Source: G963662905 sp963676415 (GTDB lineage Bacteria; Bacteroidota; Bacteroidia; Bacteroidales; WRLA01). From it: a stretch of DNA of 64,000 bases. Below are positions 61,031 through 64,000 of the stretch, in pieces. Position numbers and translations under genes: made by a program. The first letter of the stretch is position 1. Each line of letters starts with the position of its first letter. The stretch covers positions 4,800,811 through 4,864,810 of the forward strand of contig OY781097.1 of assembly GCA_963676415.1 (NCBI GenBank), given 5' to 3'. Under the pieces are notes generated by a model. It made no database searches and was not told the origin of the DNA. It saw only the letters and a list, made by a program, of their open reading frames with translations.

Positions 61031-62158
61031 ATGGCAGGAATTTATGTACACATCCCCTTTTGCCACAGCAAATGCCATTATTGTAATTTCTTTTCGCTGG
61101 CGAGCCGCAAAAACCATCCGGAAATACAGGAAGCTCTGCTCAAAGAACTTAAAATGAGGCAAAAGGAAATTAATCCGGAAATGATTAACAGCATTTATTT
61201 TGGCGGGGGAACCCCTTCCCTCTTTCCCGGCGGGTTTTACCATAAATTTCTGGATCAGGCCCAAAAGATGTTCCGCTTATCAGCAGATGCGGAAATTACA
61301 CTGGAAGCAAACCCTGAAGACATAACGGAAGCTTATCTTGATGCACTGCCCGAACGTATCAACCGCATCAGTTTGGGCATACAGTCGTTTCAAGATCGCG
61401 AGCTGGAAGTTTTGGGACGAAAGCATAGCACAGAAAGCTCGGTCAAGGCACTGAAAATCCTGAACAGTTCGCGTATCAACAACATCAGTATCGACCTGAT
61501 TTACGGGCTTCCGGGCAGCTCCGGGGCAGATTTGAAAACCAATTTTGACTGCCTCAGCGATTTTGATATACAGCACCTTTCGGCCTATGCATTAACCATC
61601 GAAGAAGGAACTGCCCTGAATTACCTGATACGCAAGAATAAATTCAGCGCAGCGCAAGACACTCAATATGAATCTGATTTCCACTTAATGCGCCAACTCG
61701 CGCGTAAAGCAGGCTTTCAGCATTATGAAATTTCCAACTTTGCGAAAATGGGCTTTGAAGCACGGCACAATTCTGCTTATTGGTCGGGCGCGCCCTATCT
61801 AGGACTTGGCCCTTCTGCCCATAGTTTTGACGGAAAACAAAGGAGCTGGAACATCAATAGGATTTCGGAATATCTGCAAGGCATAAACAAAGGCAAATTA
61901 GCACAAAATAAGGAAATCCTGAATCCTACAGACCGCTTTAACGAACTGATCATGACCGGACTAAGGACAGCAAAAGGCGTTTGCAGCCATGATTTGACAA
62001 AAACAGGCGGCAAGGAATTATACGATAAAATGCTCGCTGATGCAGCAGAATATTTAAAGCAAGGCAAATTGATTTTCAGGGATGAATATTTGATTATCCC
62101 ACATGAATTCTGGTTTTTAAGCGACCGGATCAGCTCAGATTTGTTTCAGCTGGACTAA
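61031..62158 (+). CDS. hemW: Radical SAM protein HemW-like (heme chaperone)
   Basis: A 375-aa radical SAM protein of the HemN/HemW family. The Fe-S motif is CHSKCHYC (C11, C15, C18) followed by NF; the SAM-binding GGGTPS and RISLGIQSFQDRELEVLGRK are present, as is the C-terminal SAYWSGAPYLGLGPSAHSF. The lack of HemN's fourth Cys (CxxxCxxCxC) points to HemW, a heme-insertion chaperone. It starts 1 nt after the PAS gene; linkage to an H-NOX operon is notable since both handle heme. Confidence 0.92.
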   Translation: MAGIYVHIPFCHSKCHYCNFFSLASRKNHPEIQEALLKELKMRQKEINPEMINSIYFGGGTPSLFPGGFYHKFLDQAQKMFRLSADAEITLEANPEDITEAYLDALPERINRISLGIQSFQDRELEVLGRKHSTESSVKALKILNSSRINNISIDLIYGLPGSSGADLKTNFDCLSDFDIQHLSAYALTIEEGTALNYLIRKNKFSAAQDTQYESDFHLMRQLARKAGFQHYEISNFAKMGFEARHNSAYWSGAPYLGLGPSAHSFDGKQRSWNINRISEYLQGINKGKLAQNKEILNPTDRFNELIMTGLRTAKGVCSHDLTKTGGKELYDKMLADAAEYLKQGKLIFRDEYLIIPHEFWFLSDRISSDLFQLD

Positions 62159-63591
62159 TAGCTGTCGTCATCATATTGTGTTTCATATGCTCCTAAATCA
62201 GGTGTATCAGGACGAGTATTTCCCAAAATATCTAAGTTTACGCCCATAGGAATACCTTTGTTGCGCGCAGGGCTCAAGCTGTCGAGCTGGTAATTGCCAA
62301 GCGTATAATCCACAAAAAGAGGATCTTCATTTATGATACATTCCGTTAAATGCGTTGCAGGGATTTCGGCTTCGGTTCGCAGCAGGCAATGATCGAACTG
62401 AAAATCAAGCTCCGTGCTTTCGGGATGCATATAGGTAAAAACTTCCGTTGCATCCGTACCGTAAACAATGCTGTTGCCCATATAAAGCTCTGAAGGCTCC
62501 ACGCGAACCGGGCCGTCTTGTGTATTAAAGAAATCAGAATATAAAAAAGATGCACCTTCATGCCCCGCATAATTCCCGATTGTGGTTTGCTTGAAATTAT
62601 AAATTCCTCCATTGAGCGAAACCGCATATTCGTTGCAAGCAGCAAACACACAGTTTTCGGATGTGATCACCGTTGCAGAAGCTCCAATTGCGCCCACGCT
62701 CATGTTTTTCACAATAGTATTGTTCAGGATTAGAGTCGGGTTCTGACTGTTGGGATTGAAAAAATCGACCTGAAGTCCCAGCACACCATTTTTGATTTCC
62801 GCATGATTGATATAGTTGTTTTTGCTGCCTTCAGAAAACCATATCCCGCCCCATTGACCGGGCAGTTCATCATAAAAAACCTCAAGGCGATCGCCACTGA
62901 AATGCACCAGGCTATCAGCCTTACCATCAACTATCAACGAACCATCGCGATAGACCATTAAAACGGAACTGTTATGAAAATGCACCCTGCAACCTTCCTT
63001 GATATGCAAAGTGGCCAGCGAATCCACAACCAGCCAGCCATAGATCACATAAGGCTTGTCATTTTCCCAAACCGTATTTTCGGATATTGTGGAATAATCC
63101 GGGAAATTCTGCGGATGATTGGTAGGGGTATAATAATGTGCATCCTGCCCCCAGGCCACCAAATCCACATCCTGTTCATTGCCATTGGTTTCAAAAATAA
63201 TGCTGTCCTGACGGATAAGCGGCGCATTTTGCTGCGTAGGATCTATGGTTGCTTTCACAAAAATAAAAAGGCTGTCTTCTGCCCTTATTTCCACATCATT
63301 AATACTGGAAACCGGGCTTCCGTCGATATTGATCTGATATTCGCTTTTGCTGCCACCCGCGAGATAAATCCGGGAAATATTCACTGCCTTATCATGATTA
63401 TTGTAAACCGTAAGCGTTTGCGTGACGGTTCCAATGGTTGTAAAAACCGTATCAAACAGCACGGTATCGGCTGAAAAAGCAAGCTTTATTGATGGGTTTG
63501 TATCGATTTCATTGTCTTTGCGGCAACTGGCCAGCAGCATCCCAACAACAGTCAGCAGCAAAAAAGCAAATAGAATATTCCGTTTTTTCAT
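62155..63591 (-). CDS. Lipoprotein with parallel beta-helix domain
   Basis: A 478-aa lipoprotein with signal LFAFLLLTVVGMLLASC and lipobox. An Ig-like N-terminal part (VLFDTVFTTIGTVTQTLTVY) is followed by a right-handed beta-helix region (THLECIINEDP-like repeats, GGIWFSEGSKNNYINHAEIK, ILNNTIVKNMSVGAIGASAT). The ending GNTRPDTPDLGAYETQ is the closing signature of choice-of-anchor/parallel-helix proteins in Bacteroidota. Function unknown; surface adhesion or polysaccharide binding is possible. The stop overlaps the hemW stop. Confidence 0.82.
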   Translation of the reverse strand: MKKRNILFAFLLLTVVGMLLASCRKDNEIDTNPSIKLAFSADTVLFDTVFTTIGTVTQTLTVYNNHDKAVNISRIYLAGGSKSEYQINIDGSPVSSINDVEIRAEDSLFIFVKATIDPTQQNAPLIRQDSIIFETNGNEQDVDLVAWGQDAHYYTPTNHPQNFPDYSTISENTVWENDKPYVIYGWLVVDSLATLHIKEGCRVHFHNSSVLMVYRDGSLIVDGKADSLVHFSGDRLEVFYDELPGQWGGIWFSEGSKNNYINHAEIKNGVLGLQVDFFNPNSQNPTLILNNTIVKNMSVGAIGASATVITSENCVFAACNEYAVSLNGGIYNFKQTTIGNYAGHEGASFLYSDFFNTQDGPVRVEPSELYMGNSIVYGTDATEVFTYMHPESTELDFQFDHCLLRTEAEIPATHLTECIINEDPLFVDYTLGNYQLDSLSPARNKGIPMGVNLDILGNTRPDTPDLGAYETQYDDDSY

Positions 63592-63610
63592 TATTATAAA
63601 GATTAGCAGA

Positions 63611-63643
63611 CAAATATACAGTCTTTTAGGGCTTCACAGCAAT
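63611..63643 (-). promoter_or_regulatory. Promoter of the beta-helix lipoprotein gene
   Basis: On the minus strand TATATTTG (63618-63611) lies 21 bp downstream of ATTG (63643-63640), one base from TTTG. Confidence 0.6.
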
Positions 63644-63699
63644 TTGAACACAGATTGCATTGTACCTTAGATTTATTTACGAAGAAATAATCCTAATAT

Positions 63700-64000
63700 T
63701 GTTTGGGTTGGGGAAACCTTTGAAAAACAAATCCGAGATCACCGCTGCGCTGCAGCTGTTTCCATCTTCTTCATTTCATTCTCAATAAATATTTCCGCGG
63801 CGCTGCCGCTGGATTTGCCAAACTCCATATAAGCTGCAGAGCAGCGACAATATTTATAAAAATTAGAGGGCAAGGGACAATTGAGCTACAGAGTAGCGGT
63901 GAGGATCAGATCAAAACTAATCGGGCTTAACCCAATGGGACTTCTCCTCGCTTACTCGTCGAAATGACGCTCCAATATACAATTTTCGCTAATGGGGATT
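63700..64000. other. Gene-free right end, possible degenerate repeats
   Basis: No frame of convincing length or family match. The end carries CGCTTACTCGTCGAAATGAC (63949-63968) read on the plus strand, resembling the reverse complement of the GTCATTTCGACGA intergenic repeat of many Bacteroidota. GCTGCAG occurs at 63749-63755 and again at 63834-63840. I can support only that it is non-coding. Confidence 0.3.

Noticed and set aside
1..64000. CRISPR array or prophage
   Set aside because: No regular direct repeats with equal spacers and no phage structural or integrase genes are visible; the only transposase-type gene is the RAYT at 3952.

Overview
The window looks like a chromosomal segment of a Bacteroidota bacterium, probably an anaerobic or facultative Bacteroidales/Marinilabiliales-type lineage. 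The protein repertoire points that way (DUF2723 membrane protein, DUF4251 protein, an OmpA/TPR barrel protein, TamB, many SPII lipoproteins, RhuM). So do the promoters, which fit the Bacteroidota pattern TTTG - about 19-21 bp - TAnnTTTG, and the near absence of Shine-Dalgarno sequences. The lineage is inferred from sequence features alone.

Left end (1-9.5 kb): an accessory defence island. A type I restriction-modification operon (hsdM, hsdS, a RhuM-family gene, hsdR) is invaded by a REP-type palindrome family and its Y1 (RAYT-like) transposase. Two palindromes lie in frame inside hsdM, and others flank the transposase gene. A probable AAA+ ATPase remnant and a copy of a 43-bp repeat lie upstream. 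A Crp/Fnr-type regulator and a lipoprotein follow.

Middle (10-24 kb): a decayed ACT-domain gene, an exported sphingomyelinase-like phosphodiesterase, a large DUF2723 membrane protein, tRNA-Gln, the ribosomal cluster rplM-rpsI-rpsB-tsf, a tripartite efflux set (adaptor, MacB-type permease, TolC) with no ATPase beside it, and a 2-Cys peroxiredoxin. Next comes a CARF-nuclease of the DUF1887 (Card1/Can2) type with no CRISPR locus in the window. A long imperfect palindrome lies upstream of it, then tRNA-Leu and tRNA-Gly.

25-49 kb: mostly housekeeping genes (mutS, a SpoU methyltransferase, crcB, an acylphosphatase pair, a Nudix gene, mnmD, dnaB, folA-thyA-malY, tsaD) mixed with lipoproteins. There are also a DnaQ-like exonuclease, a Cas4-like/DUF2779 protein whose second domain seems to have lost its acidic residues, and a membrane histidine kinase. 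A second copy of the 43-bp repeat, here inside a long hairpin, lies upstream of a lipoprotein carrying a duplicated six-cysteine motif.

49-64 kb: tamB and holA with overlapping stops, a DUF4251 protein, nhaA, and a signalling block. The block holds a sensor kinase followed by H-NOX, a hybrid histidine kinase and a PAS protein with four cysteines, which together look like a nitric-oxide response module. hemW and a beta-helix lipoprotein close the gene content. The last 400 bases hold no gene I can support.
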